DNA from: Glebionis coronaria
Taxonomy: Eukaryota; Streptophyta; Magnoliopsida; Asterales; Asteraceae
Assembly (NCBI GenBank): GCA_025667525.1
Contig: CM046879.1
Span: forward strand, 362,284,639-362,348,638
Direction: 5' to 3'
Length of the DNA: 64,000 nucleotides
The first letter of the stretch is position 1. Each line of letters opens with the position of its first letter. The notes beneath the pieces were generated by a model. It was not told where the DNA came from and searched no databases. It worked only from the letters and a program-made list of their open reading frames with translations. Shown here piece by piece: positions 11,525 through 21,620 of the stretch. A program made the position numbers and the translations under genes.

Positions 11525-12978
11525 CATGGGGAATGTGGTGAGGGATGGAATCATCTCCTGAGAGATGTCCTCACCAAAGTACAGCTTCAAACGCTGGCCA
11601 TTCACCTTTTGGGCCCATTCGGCTGAGAAAGCTCAATGGTCCCATACGGAAAGACTTTGGCGACGGTGAATGGACCAGTCCAGCGGCTCTTCAACTTGCC
11701 AGAGAAGATCTTCAACCGAGAGTTAAAAAGTAAGACTTGATCACCAACGTGGAACTCTCGGTTCTTGATTTTAGCATCGTGGATCATCTTCGTCTTCTCC
11801 TTGTAGATCAGCGAGTTCTCATAAGCTTCATTCCTCAGTTCATTTAGCTCGTTGAGTTGAACCTTGCGATGATCACCGGCTTTGATGATGTCGAAGTTAG
11901 CACACTTCAAGGCCCAGTGCGCCTTATGTTCCAGCTCGATGGGTAGGTGGCAGGCTTTCCCGTACACAAGACGATAAGGTGTACAACCGATCGGGGTCTT
12001 GTAAGCAGTACGAAAAGCCCACAGAGCATCATCTAACTTATCGGCCCACGCGGCGCGATGCTCTCCCACAGTACGCTCCAAAATTCTCTTCAAGCCACGA
12101 TTGGAAATTTCGGCTTGCCCATTGGTTTGGGGATGATAGGCGGTGGAAAGACGGTGATTGACACCATACTTTGCCATGACTCGTGCAAATTGATCGTTGC
12201 AAAAATGAGTCCCGCGGTCACTGATGATAGCACGAGGAACGCCAAATCGAGCGAAAAGCTGCTTCAAAAAGTTCACAACCACCCTCGCATCATTCGTAGG
12301 AAGAGCCTTAGCTTCAACCCATTTAGAGACGTAGTCGACAACGACGAGGATGTACTTGTTCCCTTTGGATGATGGAAATGGCCCCATAAAGTCGATGCCC
12401 CATACATCAAAGATTTCACATTCCTGTATGAAATTTTGAGGCATCTCATCCTTATGTGTGATCTTGCCTTGACGTTGGCAAGCATCACAATGCTTAACCA
12501 TTTCGTGAGCGTCACGATAAATGGTGGGCCAGTAGAATCCAGAATCAAACACTTTCTTAGCCGTGTAGTTGGGACCAAAGTGACCACCGGTGGGTCCTTT
12601 GTGGCAAGCTTGGAGGATGTCAAAAGCTGCCGGTCCGTCAACACATCGACGAATAATCAGATCAGCACACTGTTTGAATAGATAAGGGTCATCCCAAAAG
12701 TAAGTCTTAACATCGTTCAAGAACTTCTTCTTTTGTTGGGATGTTAACCCTTGTATGAGAATACCACCCGCTAAGTAGTTTGCAATGTCCGCAAACCACG
12801 GGGTGCCATCAAGATTGAGATTTATAGACATTAGAGTCTCCAGGGGGAAAGAGTCATGTATCCCTTTGTTCGGATGATCCCTTTGATATGGATCCTCAAG
12901 TCTGCTCAGATGATCCGCGGCCAGGTTTTCAGCACCCTTTTTGTCACGAATTTCAACGTTGAATTCTTGAAGGAGCAA
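11525..12978 (-). pseudogene. Integrase of element A (Athila lineage)
   Basis: The frame begins immediately after an in-frame stop at 12981 that separates it from RNase H. It opens with the end of RNase H ([20 protein letters not shown]), then the zinc-binding HHCC region ([10 protein letters not shown] to CDACQRQGK). The catalytic triad is intact: Asp codon at 12391-12393 in GIDFMGPF, Asp at 12217-12219 in ISDRGTHF, Glu at 12109-12111 in NGQAEISNR, with 35 residues between the last two. The C-terminal part has the [17 protein letters not shown] module. A frameshift at about 11605 moves the last 25 or so codons into another frame ending near 11525. Integrase would join the cDNA to chromosomal DNA. 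Only the linking stop and the late frameshift disable this copy. Confidence 0.92.
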
Positions 12979-12981
12979 AAC

Positions 12982-14502
12982 CTAGCGAAGAAGTCTTGGC
13001 TTAGAATCGTTCTTAGTCATCAAGTACTTCAACGCGGAATGGTCCGTGTATACGATGGTGGTGGATAAAACAAGATAGGGGCGAAACTTCTCAAAAGCAT
13101 AGACAACAGCTAAAAGCTCTTTTTCGGTTGTCGTATAATGCAATTGAGCCCCTGTCATAGTTTTGCTAGCATAGTGGATTGGTTGGAAGTGTTTATTCAC
13201 TCTTTGGCCCAAAACCGCACCAATAGCAAAGTCGCTAGCATCGCACATCAATTCAAAAGGCAGCTCCCAATTAGGGGTAACAAAGACCGGTGCCCTAGTT
13301 AGCTTGTCCTTGAGAAGATTGAAGGCTTCGAGACACTCTTTAGAAAAGATAAAAGGAGTATCTTTTTCCAAGAGGTGGGTCATCGGGCGAGCGATTTTAG
13401 AGAAATCTTGAATGAATCTACGATAGAAGCCCGCATGACCCAGAAAACTTCTCACACCCTTCACGGTTGAAGGTGGAGGTAATTTGGCTATGACATCAAC
13501 TTTAGCACGGTCGACTTCAAGACCGGCTTTTGAAATTTTGTGTCCTAGCACAATGCCTTCTTTTACCATAAAATGGCATTTTTCCCAATTCAGAACAAGG
13601 CGAGTGTCTTCGCACCGCTTAAGCATACGTTCCAAATTGGCAAGGCAGGATGAGAAAGAATCCCCGAAGACCGAGAAATCATCCATGAAGACTTCCATGG
13701 TTTGCTCAACCATGTCATGGAAGATAGCCAACATGCACCTTTGGAAAGTCCCGGGGGCATTGCATAAGCCAAATGGCATTCTTTTATAAGCAAATATGCC
13801 GTAGGGACAAGTGAATGTTGTCTTCTCTTGATCTTGGGGATCGATGGGTATTTGAAAATAACCCGAGAAACCATCAAGAAAGCAGTAATATTCATTACCC
13901 GCTAAACGTTCAAGCATTTGGTCCATAAAAGGTAGAGGGAAATGATCCTTTCTCGTGGCATCATTGAGTTTGCGGTAGTCTATACAAACTCTCCACCCAG
14001 TAACGAGACGGGTAGGAATTAACTCGTTGTTTGCATTGGGCACAACGGTGATTCCGCCTTTCTTAGGCACACAATGGACTGGACTAACCCATGGTGAATC
14101 CGAAATAGGGTAAATCATACCCGCATCAAGAAGTTTGATAACCTCTTTTTTGATGACGTCATGTATTTTAGGATTCACCCTTCGTTGACTTTGAATTGTG
14201 GGCTTAAAGTCGTCCTCCATGATAATTTTATGTGTGCAAAAGTGAGGATCAATTCCACGGATGTCGGAGATTTTCCAAGCGATAGCTCGTTTATGCTTCT
14301 TCAATACAGCGACAAGTCGAGCTTTTTCGTCTTCGTTCAGATCCTTTGCGATGATGACCGGTATCTTCTCGTCGTCTTCCAGGAAAACGTACTCAAGATG
14401 AGGCGGTAGGTCCTTAAGCTCAAGAGTAGGAGGATTCTCAATAGATGGTGAAACTAACAATGGATCATCATTAGTCACCTCTTTAGGAGCAGGAGGAGAC
14501 AA
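12982..14502 (-). pseudogene. Reverse transcriptase and RNase H of element A
   Basis: A 506-residue open stretch. After an acidic linker come the Athila-type reverse transcriptase blocks: [40 protein letters not shown], then the catalytic FMDD (codons at 13692-13681). RNase H follows, with [14 protein letters not shown] and [10 protein letters not shown]. The frame closes at TAG 12981-12979, where the related element B has TGG (Trp), so this is a single nonsense change. The domain copies template RNA and removes it from the hybrid. Sequence is otherwise intact and close to B. Confidence 0.93.
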
Positions 14503-14547
14503 CGGGTCCTCATGGAGAAGTCTCTCAATAGTACGAATATCGTCAAC

Positions 14548-14910
14548 CTAATTGGTGGACAAATTATCATACTTAATATCGAGAGGACCCAAGCTAGCTT
14601 CGAAATCATCCAAGTCACTTTCTCCAAAAGGAGTCAATGCTGGAGCAATTGAGGCAACGGTCTCAACATTGGGTAGAGAGGAAAGAGTACTTTTGCAAGC
14701 ATCATGAAAATGTTCTTCACAAGCCTCATCGAGAACATCAATAGCATTAACACTCTCATATGAAAGAGGTTGCTTAGAAATCTTACCCATGTTGAAGACA
14801 ATTTTATCGTCACCAACTCTCATGATTATTTCGCCTGCGGCTACATCAATGAGAGTGCGACCGGTCCTCAGGAATGGACGTCCAACGATTAATGGAACAC
14901 GAGGATCCAT
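14548..14910 (-). pseudogene. Protease C-terminal part and linker, element A
   Basis: Starts within [19 protein letters not shown], the second half of the Athila aspartic protease (the GRPFL motif), and continues into an acidic linker with [19 protein letters not shown], as in element B. It is joined to the upstream protease half by a frameshift near 14930 and is cut from the reverse transcriptase frame by a stop at 14548-14550. Confidence 0.85.
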
Positions 14911-16196
14911 CTCGTAGTCAACGACAACAAATCCGCCGGGAAGCTGAATTTGTCAACGCCAACAAAGACATCTTCGGCTATCCCCACTGGATAAGCAACC
15001 GTACGGTTGGCTAATTCCAACGTCATTTTGGTGGGGACTAGCTCGGGGAGAGATAATTGCTTCCAAACACTTAAAGGCATTAAGTTTATACTGGCACCTA
15101 GATCGGCTAGGGCCATGCAATTCTCTACTCCCGGGAAGTTGCAAGGAATCAAGAAGTGACCTGGATCACCAAGTTTGGTGAGCAATTGCCTTAAGAGCAC
15201 TGCGGAGCAATTCTCATTAAGGTGGGTCTGAGAAATGTCAAGAAGCTTTTCCTTGTCACTTAAAAGATCTTTAAACATCTTAGCGTATTTGGGAATGTGA
15301 GCGAGAGCCTCGGCAAAGGAGATGTTAAAATTCAGTTGTTTAAACATTTTAAGAAAGTTTGAAACTTGAATGTCATCCTTGCTCTTTTGCTTCTCTTTCC
15401 TCAACCTTGAAGGATAAGGTATATTGGATGAAGAAGAAGGCTTTAAGGGAATAGGATCACTCACAACCACGGGTGGTGGGGAAATGGGGATAGAAGGTGA
15501 AGGAGGTGGGGAAAGTTGCTCGTTTTCCTTGTTCACAATCACGGGTGAAGGTGTAGGAAGCTCGGGTTCCATATAACCTTTTCCACTTCGAGTGGTGATT
15601 GCTTTCATCTCCCCTCTTGGATTCGCAATGGTATTACTCGGAAGAGTACCCGAAGAAGAGGGTTGATTACTTTGGATGAGCGAACCAATCATATCACGAA
15701 GGTGAAGAGCTTGATTGTTAAAAGAGTTTTGCATGTTGGCATTAATATCATTGTTGTGTTTGGCCATGTCATTCCTTAGCTCGGCTCGAATATCGCTCCC
15801 TTGTTTCACCATGTCATTCTTCAAGTTGACAAATTGACTCTGAAGATTCGTCACCATCTCACGATTAGTCTTCATGAACGTCTCGACGTCTTGACTCACA
15901 GCCATCGGTTGATTGAGAGGTGGAGCTTGGTAAGCTTGAGAATTTCCTTGAGTTGGGTATGGGTTTCTTTGGGATTGATATTTATTTTGAGCACGAGGTT
16001 GGGATTGGTTGTTTCGGTTATAACTTTGTTGTTGGTTTTGGTTTGCAGGAGGGAAACCGGGAGGAGCAAGATAATTGTTGGAACGATAACTTAGCAAGCC
16101 ACGGTCTCCTTGAGGGCGAGCTGGATAGCCTCCCGTGGGATAAGTGCCGTAAGCTACGTTAACGTTTTCAGAATAATTGCTTTGGTAGAAGGACAA
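14889..16196 (-). pseudogene. Gag C-terminal part and protease N-terminal part, element A
   Basis: 435 residues. The first half is Gln/Asn/Pro-rich, low-complexity gag sequence with YRSNNYLAPPGFPPANQ and a coiled-coil-like Asn/Asp stretch, then a proline-rich linker and a KSKDDIQVSNFLKMFKQLNF block. The second half holds the aspartic protease active motif DLGASINLMPLSVW and [18 protein letters not shown] frameshift just after the FPAD motif (near 14930) breaks the protease. The start is joined by another frameshift to the gag frame near 16190. In B the equivalent stretch is one frame. Confidence 0.88.
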
Positions 16197-17152
16197 TCAT
16201 TATAAGAGTGAGGGCCACCACATGTGTCACAAGAAATAGCAACAGCTTTAGCTTGTTGAAAGTGGTTTGTGGCCATGGCCATGAAATTCTTGTTCATTTC
16301 AGCGAGTTGTCGAGAAATTTCAGACATTTCAGGATTGGAGGTAGTAGAAGAAACATTGACTCTCGAGTTAGATCTTGAGGATGCGGATGAATCCCAATTC
16401 TTGTGGTGAGTAGTCATGTTTTCGATCAACTCTCGGCACTCCTCCGGTCTCCTTTTCATAAAAGTACCACCGACGGCGGCATTGATCGTGTCACGATCAC
16501 GAAAAGTGAGACCATTGTAGAAGGTGTCAATGAGAGTGACGGGGATCATATTGTGATTAGGACAGCGCTCGATCAAATCATTGTAACGTTCCCAAGCATC
16601 GAAAAGCGATTCATCATTCTCTTGCATAAATCCACTAATTTGGTTACGAAGGCTAGTGACCATGGATGGGGGAAAGTAGCGCGATAAAAAACGTTGAGTC
16701 ATGTCATTCCACGTATGAATAGAATTCTTAGGAAGACGGTCAAACCATTTTTCGGCATGGTGAGAAAGCGAGTGTGGAAAGAGTTGAAGGCGAAGGTCAT
16801 CCATAGAAACACCGGAGCACTTCATGCTTTGGGTCATGGTAATGAATTTGTCGAGGTGTTTGTTGGCATCATCATCCGGAATTCCATGAAATGGGTTCGT
16901 TTGCACTTGCTGTATCATGTGATGCTTCAACGAAAACTCCTGAGCCGTGACGTGCATTGGCGTAATCGGGCCTCCGCGTCCGTTCATGGTGGGTTGGCAC
17001 AATTCCTCCATGGTTCGTAAATCAGGTGGAAGGACATTGTTGTTGTTATTCAAATTGTGTTGAGGTGGGTGATTATTGTTGTTATTAACACCATCCATAT
17101 CTAAATCTTCAAGAGTCTCGGGCTCAGAATAGTTGGAAGATCTAGTACGCAT
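16154..17152 (-). pseudogene. Gag N-terminal region of element A (capsid-like, zinc knuckle)
   Basis: I place the start at ATG 17152-17150 (MRTRSSNY) because B begins the same way and a CTGCAG/GT splice-acceptor-like sequence precedes both. Residues about 55-240 are the retrotransposon gag domain (LRLQLFPHSLSHHAEKWFDRLP, FPPSMVTSLRNQI, IDTFYNGLTFRDRD). Residues about 308-320 form a zinc knuckle, CDTCGGPHSYNDC, spaced CX2CX3HX4C, one residue shorter than the usual CX2CX4HX4C. The true frame leaves this one just after the knuckle by a frameshift. Gag forms the virus-like particle and binds the RNA. Confidence 0.9.
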
Positions 17153-17384
17153 ACACCTGCAGAAGAAAAATATACACAAAGAGAATATCTATATAATCTT
17201 TTTGGTGCAAAACCTTTGGAAAAGAATTGCTTTTTATGATTTTTTAAATGTTTTTGTATTTTTGAAGAGTTTTATATTTTTAATGGATTTTTGGAAATTT
17301 TTATAGCAAATGAAAATAACGTTCAAAGAACGGATCCCAAAATTCAATGCGTCTCTCACTAGAAACCGTTTATCTTAACGAAAA
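17153..17384 (-). promoter_or_regulatory. 5' leader of element A with hairpin and possible splice acceptor
   Basis: About 230 bases between primer site and gag ATG. On the minus strand GGATCCGTTCTTTGAACGTTA includes a 5-bp hairpin CGTTC-TTT-GAACG (17332-17320). The same stem in the same GGATC context occurs in B and D. Just before ATG is a pyrimidine-rich stretch ending CTGCAG/GTGT (around 17162-17153), like a 3' splice site. Candidate packaging and splicing signals; function inferred. Confidence 0.55.
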
Positions 17385-17402
17385 GAGCCGGCAGCGGCGC
17401 CA
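17385..17402 (-). promoter_or_regulatory. Primer binding site (tRNA-Asp type), element A
   Basis: On the minus strand TGGCGCCGCTGCCGGCTC lies 2 bases after the 5' LTR. It closely matches the 3' end complement of plant tRNA-Asp (one mismatch in the first 15 bases, from memory of the tRNA), the primer typical of Athila elements. Confidence 0.85.
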
Positions 17403-17404
17403 TT

Positions 17405-19160
17405 TAATACTTGGCGTTTTACAACCAAATATAGAATTTTGTTGTTCCGAATCTTTTCGAATTGAAAACCGGTCTTAAGTGCGACTTAATTGTCTTTTGG
17501 TGAATCAAGAGAATGGTTTGGTTTGTTTTAAACTATTAGCAAGTAATTAAAGTGTCGTTGAGTAAAAAGGAAGTTTAAATGATTAATATTAAAATGACAA
17601 GTAAAATAAACGCATGGAAACTTAAAGGTGACAATGGAAAAGTACAAACACACTAAATAAAACTAACACTTGGAAAATTTTCTGAAAATAAAAAGTACTA
17701 TAAGAAAGTAAGATCGAAAGAAACCAAAACAAGGCAAAAGAGGTCCCGATCGGAATGTATTCCGATCGGTTGATCGGAATGTTGGAAGGTGCAGCGATCG
17801 GAATAAAAGGGACAAGGGCAGTCGGAATAAGCCAAAGACTCACCGTCGGAATGCTACAAATGCACCCAATCGGAATACTAAATCAAGACTGCCAATCGGA
17901 ATACACAAATGAGGTTCTAATCGGAATATCAACCAAATGGGGACAATCAGAATATTACTAGAGGGTGTGGTCGGAAAGTCAAAGCCCTAATCCGATCATG
18001 AGTGATCGGAATGTGGAGATGAGGCTGCTCGGAATAGGTACCAATCGGAAAGGGGTTTTACCACCCTTTCCGAAAATTAAGGGAATCGGTTAGGATGGTG
18101 TACCGGTCGGAAAAAAGCCAATCGGAAAGGGGTTTTATGACCCTTTCCGAGAATAGTGGAAATCGGAAAAGCTAGGTAATAAGCTAAAGTTATAAGCTAA
18201 TACCCGAAACTTATCAATCCAAATACTTAACCGAATCAAATAAGCACTTTAATCAACTTATCTAACCCGAAATCAAACAACTTTTTAGATTAAACAATAA
18301 AAACATAAACTTTTTAATAAAACTTTTTAATAAGAAAAATAAGCTAATCATAAAAATAAGCCAATAAGCACAAAAGTCTTAAAGCTTAATCAAATGAAAA
18401 CTTATAAAATGATCAAAAGATTAACTTTTTAAGCACGAAATCATTAAGAACAACACGGATCTATTGATAATCGCACCAAAATATATCAATCTTAAATCAA
18501 AGAAAAGTAGAATGAGATTAAGGAATAAAAAGCTTAAAATGGAACTTTGATTAATGAAATAAGCAATACAAAGATGTTTAATCTTGAAAGATTAAATGAA
18601 AAAGATGAAACTAGTGAGAGAAAGTTTAAGACTTTCTCTCTCTAAAACTAGAGAAAACTAAGAAAAAGTGAAAATTAACTAAAAATTCTAACTCTCCCTC
18701 CTAATGACTATTAGGAGGGTATTTATAGGGAAGGTGGAAGGAGTGCATGTGTTGCATCTTCTTTCTTGCTTTCTTCACGTTTTCTCGACTCGACTTTAAT
18801 TCTTCGTCTTTGTCGTCTCGGGATTTGAACTTGTCTTTTAATTTTCTTCTTCTATTAGACTTAAGTTCTTCGACTTCGTTAAACTTCCGTCTTTTGACTT
18901 TTTCTTCGATAAATCTTCAGAATAGGCCTTGGACTTCCGTTCTTTTTGCACTCTTGATCTTTTGACTTCGTCTTTTTCCCGTTTTCTTCAATAAAAGCCC
19001 GTGAAAGCCCGTGTTTTCTTCCTTTTTCATATTTTGGTCCTAAAACACAATAAAAACACAAACCACGCATAATTCCGACTTTTACGACATAAATCACACG
19101 TTTTGGTCTTGTTATCATTGGAAATAAGTGGTAAAAGGATAAGTGTTTTCACACTTATTA
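17405..19160 (-). repeat. Element A 5' LTR
   Basis: 1756 bases, partner of 7729-9480, with one extra 4-base ATAT near 18483. TATA box on the minus strand at 18727-18720, followed by the 10-bp hairpin 18719-18696. The edge hairpin lies just inside 19160. It drives the element transcript leftward. The GTGAT target copy follows at 19161-19165. Confidence 0.93.
17747..18160 (-). repeat. Tandem CGGAAT/ATTCCG array in the A 5' LTR
   Basis: Second copy of the array at 8071-8485, with the perfect palindrome at 17747-17768. A few unit-level differences from the other LTR (for example one CGGAAT mutated to CAGAAT near 17947) show independent drift since insertion. Confidence 0.85.
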
Positions 19161-19955
19161 GTGATGGACTTGTGTATACTTATGTGATTAACTGCTAATT
19201 GATTCTTGATTGTGTTTATGATTTGGATCGGGGGACACGTACCTTCTCAGTTATTGTGGTTTGACTTGGTACCAAGGGGATGTTGACAAGGCGGGGCCTT
19301 GGGGAGGTACATAGATGTATGAGCATCTATGGGATCAATAGATATTGACAAGGCGGGGCCTTGGGATTGGTACATAGGTGTATGGGCGCCTATGGGACCA
19401 TGGTGTTTGGTAAGGCTGAGAGCCTTGGAAACTTGTGGTGAATGGTTAAATCTTGAATGTTAGTTGTTAATGCATGTTTGTATCACATTGTCCATATGTT
19501 CTTTAATTAATGGTTATTATTCACAGCTTATGACTTAATTTTTGGCGTTGGAGTCTTAACCTATGACTCTCACTAACATTATGTTGACGTGTTTTAGTGT
19601 CTCTTTCAGGTGATAATGTGGTTAAGCGTGAGAACATATGTGGCTAGGATTTGAGTCGCGTAGGAATGCATTTAGAAGGAGATCCCCGTTCCTTCTAAGT
19701 TTATTTTTATATATTTAAATAAGTGATACTTTGTGGGCACCTATATGTTGTTTTGTTTGTGTTAATTGTTTGTCTTGGGTAAGAGGTAGGACTGTTACCT
19801 ACTTACCTAGACTCCTGCATTGTTGAGATATTGTCATGACATTTATGTCACCTTTTATGACATTTCTAATTCATATAGTTCTCTCTATAGACACGCTATT
19901 GTTGTGATTATATCCATAGGTCGCGACCCATATTCCGCCATGGTGGGGTGGGACA
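19161..19955 (+). repeat. Element F 3' LTR, right part
   Basis: Starts with the second GTGAT copy (19161-19165) and continues the LTR broken by A. It ends about GGTGGGGTGGGACA at 19955, which pairs loosely with the LTR start TGTGACA. The next bases belong to the pol of E. No gene is present. An internal two-copy repeat lies at 19282-19396. Confidence 0.6.
19282..19396 (+). repeat. Two-copy tandem repeat with hairpins in the F LTR
   Basis: Two units of about 60 bases share GACAAGGCGGGGCCTTGGG. Each carries a hairpin: CATAGATG with CATCTATG at 19310-19331 (perfect 8 bp) and CATAGGTG with CGCCTATG at 19373-19394. One pair differs between copies as A-T versus G-C, a compensatory change. Confidence 0.7.
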
Positions 19956-21279
19956 CCAAGCTAAGGTAAACGTCATCGCCAAATTACCTCATCCCAAAAC
20001 CATTAAGGGAGTTCGGAGTTTCCTAGGCCACGCGGGCTTTTATCGTCGATTCATCAAGGATTTTTCAAAGATATCTCGACGTATTACACATCTCCTCGAA
20101 AAAGATGCACCTTTTGTCTTTAACGAATATTGTGTACGAGCCTTTGAAATCCTTAAGAGGAAACTTACCGAAGCTCCCATTCTTGTTGCTCCCAATTGGA
20201 ACCTTCCCTTTGAGCTCATGTACGATGCTAGTGACTACGCTATTGGGGCCGTTTTGGGGCAACGTCATGAAAAACACTTCTTGCCTATTCACTATACTAG
20301 TAAGACGATGACCGAGGCTCAACTAAAATACACTACAACGGAGAAGGAATTTCTTGTCGTGGTGTATGCATTTGAGAAATTTCGACCTTATCTCGTCTTG
20401 ACTAAATGCATAGTGTATACGGATCATTCGAATATCAAGTATCTTATGGATAAACAAGATGCAAAGTCGAGATTAGTTCGTTGGATTTTCCTCCTACAAG
20501 AATTTGATCACAAAATCCTTGACAAAAAAGGAGCCGAGAATCTAGCGGCCGATCATCTTTCTCGTTTGGAAGATCCTCACCAAAGTGTTTACGAGCCAAA
20601 GGAAATCACCGAAACATTTCCTCTCGAAACACTTGGTGTAGTGAATTCTAAGCTTGATTCATCTACCCCATGGTTTGCGGACATCGCAAATTACCATTCG
20701 GGTAACTTCATCATCAAGGGTATGACGACTCAACAAAAACGAAAATTCTTTCGTGACGTCAAGTTCTATTTTTGGAACGAACCTTACTTGTTTCGAACTT
20801 GTGCGGATCAAATCATTCGACGTTGTGTCTTTGGTACCGAAGCTTCTAACATCCTTAGAGCTTGTCACCAGGGACCCACGGGTGGTCACCACGGTGCTAA
20901 TCTCACGGCTAAGAAGGTCTTTGTTGCTGGTTTCTTTTGGCCTACTATTTACCGAGATGCACATGCACTTGTGAAGTTGTGTGACTCATGCCAACGACAA
21001 GGAAAATCCTCACAAAACGATGAAATGCCACAAAATATCATCCAAGTGTGTGAGATCTTTGACGTTTGGGGCATTGACTTTATAGGGCCGTTCCCATCAT
21101 CTCGTGGTAATAAGTACATCCTTGTCGTCGTTGACTACCTATCGGGTGCACTCCTTATAAGCTTGTGTATGGGAAGAATTGTCACTTGCCAATTAAACTT
21201 GAACACAAAGCTTATTGGGCCCTTAAGCATTGTAATGATAATATGGAGACCGCGGGAAGACACTAGAAAATGCAATTAA
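19956..21279 (+). pseudogene. Partial reverse transcriptase, RNase H and integrase N-terminus, element E
   Basis: The open frame starts abruptly inside the sequence that follows the reverse transcriptase catalytic centre ([20 protein letters not shown]), so the FxDD box is absent. RNase H is present ([27 protein letters not shown]), then [11 protein letters not shown], the HHCC zinc region ([10 protein letters not shown] to CDSCQRQGK) and the first integrase aspartate in GIDFIGPF. After VVVDYLS the sequence jumps, out of frame, to the [13 protein letters not shown] region. About 340 bases are missing relative to B, including the second Asp and the Glu of the DDE triad. The last 40 or so residues to 21279 are frame-shifted. 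Confidence 0.88.
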
Positions 21280-21620
21280 ATGAATTGGATGAATTAAGAG
21301 ACATTGCTTATGAAAATTTATTGATTTATAAAGAAAAGACTAAAAAGTTTCATGATTCAAAAATTAAAAACCGAGTTTTTAACATTGGAGATCAAGTGTT
21401 GCTTTTTAACTCTCGTTTGAAAATATTTTCTGGCAAGTTGAAATCCCGTTGGTCTGGTCCATTCACCGTGACTCAAGTTTTTCCTTATGGGACCATCGAG
21501 CTAGCTCAAAATGATGGCCCTAATTTCAAGGTGAATGGACATAGGTTGAAGCACTACTTTGGCGGGGAAGTTCCATCCTTGAACTACCTCGACCAAATCA
21601 CCTTCCCCAATGATAATTAG
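21150..21620 (+). pseudogene. Integrase C-terminal fragment, element E
   Basis: After the core deletion the integrase frame resumes (LVYGK, then a stop near 21265) and continues open at 21270-21620 with [45 protein letters not shown] and KVNGHRLKHYFGGEV. This is the C-terminal DNA-binding part and natural pol end, matching the last residues of B. The stop TAG near 21264 is a further lesion. Confidence 0.85.

Larger units (their letters stand above)
7729..19160 (-). mobile_element. Element A: Athila-type Ty3/gypsy retrotransposon, nearly full length
   Basis: An 11.4 kb minus-strand element. The LTRs (7729-9480 and 17405-19160) are almost identical by eye, with about a dozen substitutions and one 4-base indel, so insertion is recent. 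The target duplication GTGAT flanks it at 7724-7728 and 19161-19165. Order in transcription: 5' LTR, tRNA-Asp primer site, leader, gag with zinc knuckle, protease, reverse transcriptase, RNase H, integrase, a long 3' noncoding region, polypurine tract, 3' LTR. Pol sequence and primer site are those of the Athila lineage. Frameshifts and two in-frame stops break the polyprotein, so the copy is defective although catalytic residues remain. It interrupts the LTR of F and is the closest relative here of the LTRs of D. Confidence 0.95.

Noticed and set aside
12058..12372. Plus-strand frames inside the A integrase region, and the like elsewhere over gag-pol
   Set aside because: Shadows of the minus-strand coding sequence. 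The minus-strand frame carries the conserved motifs.
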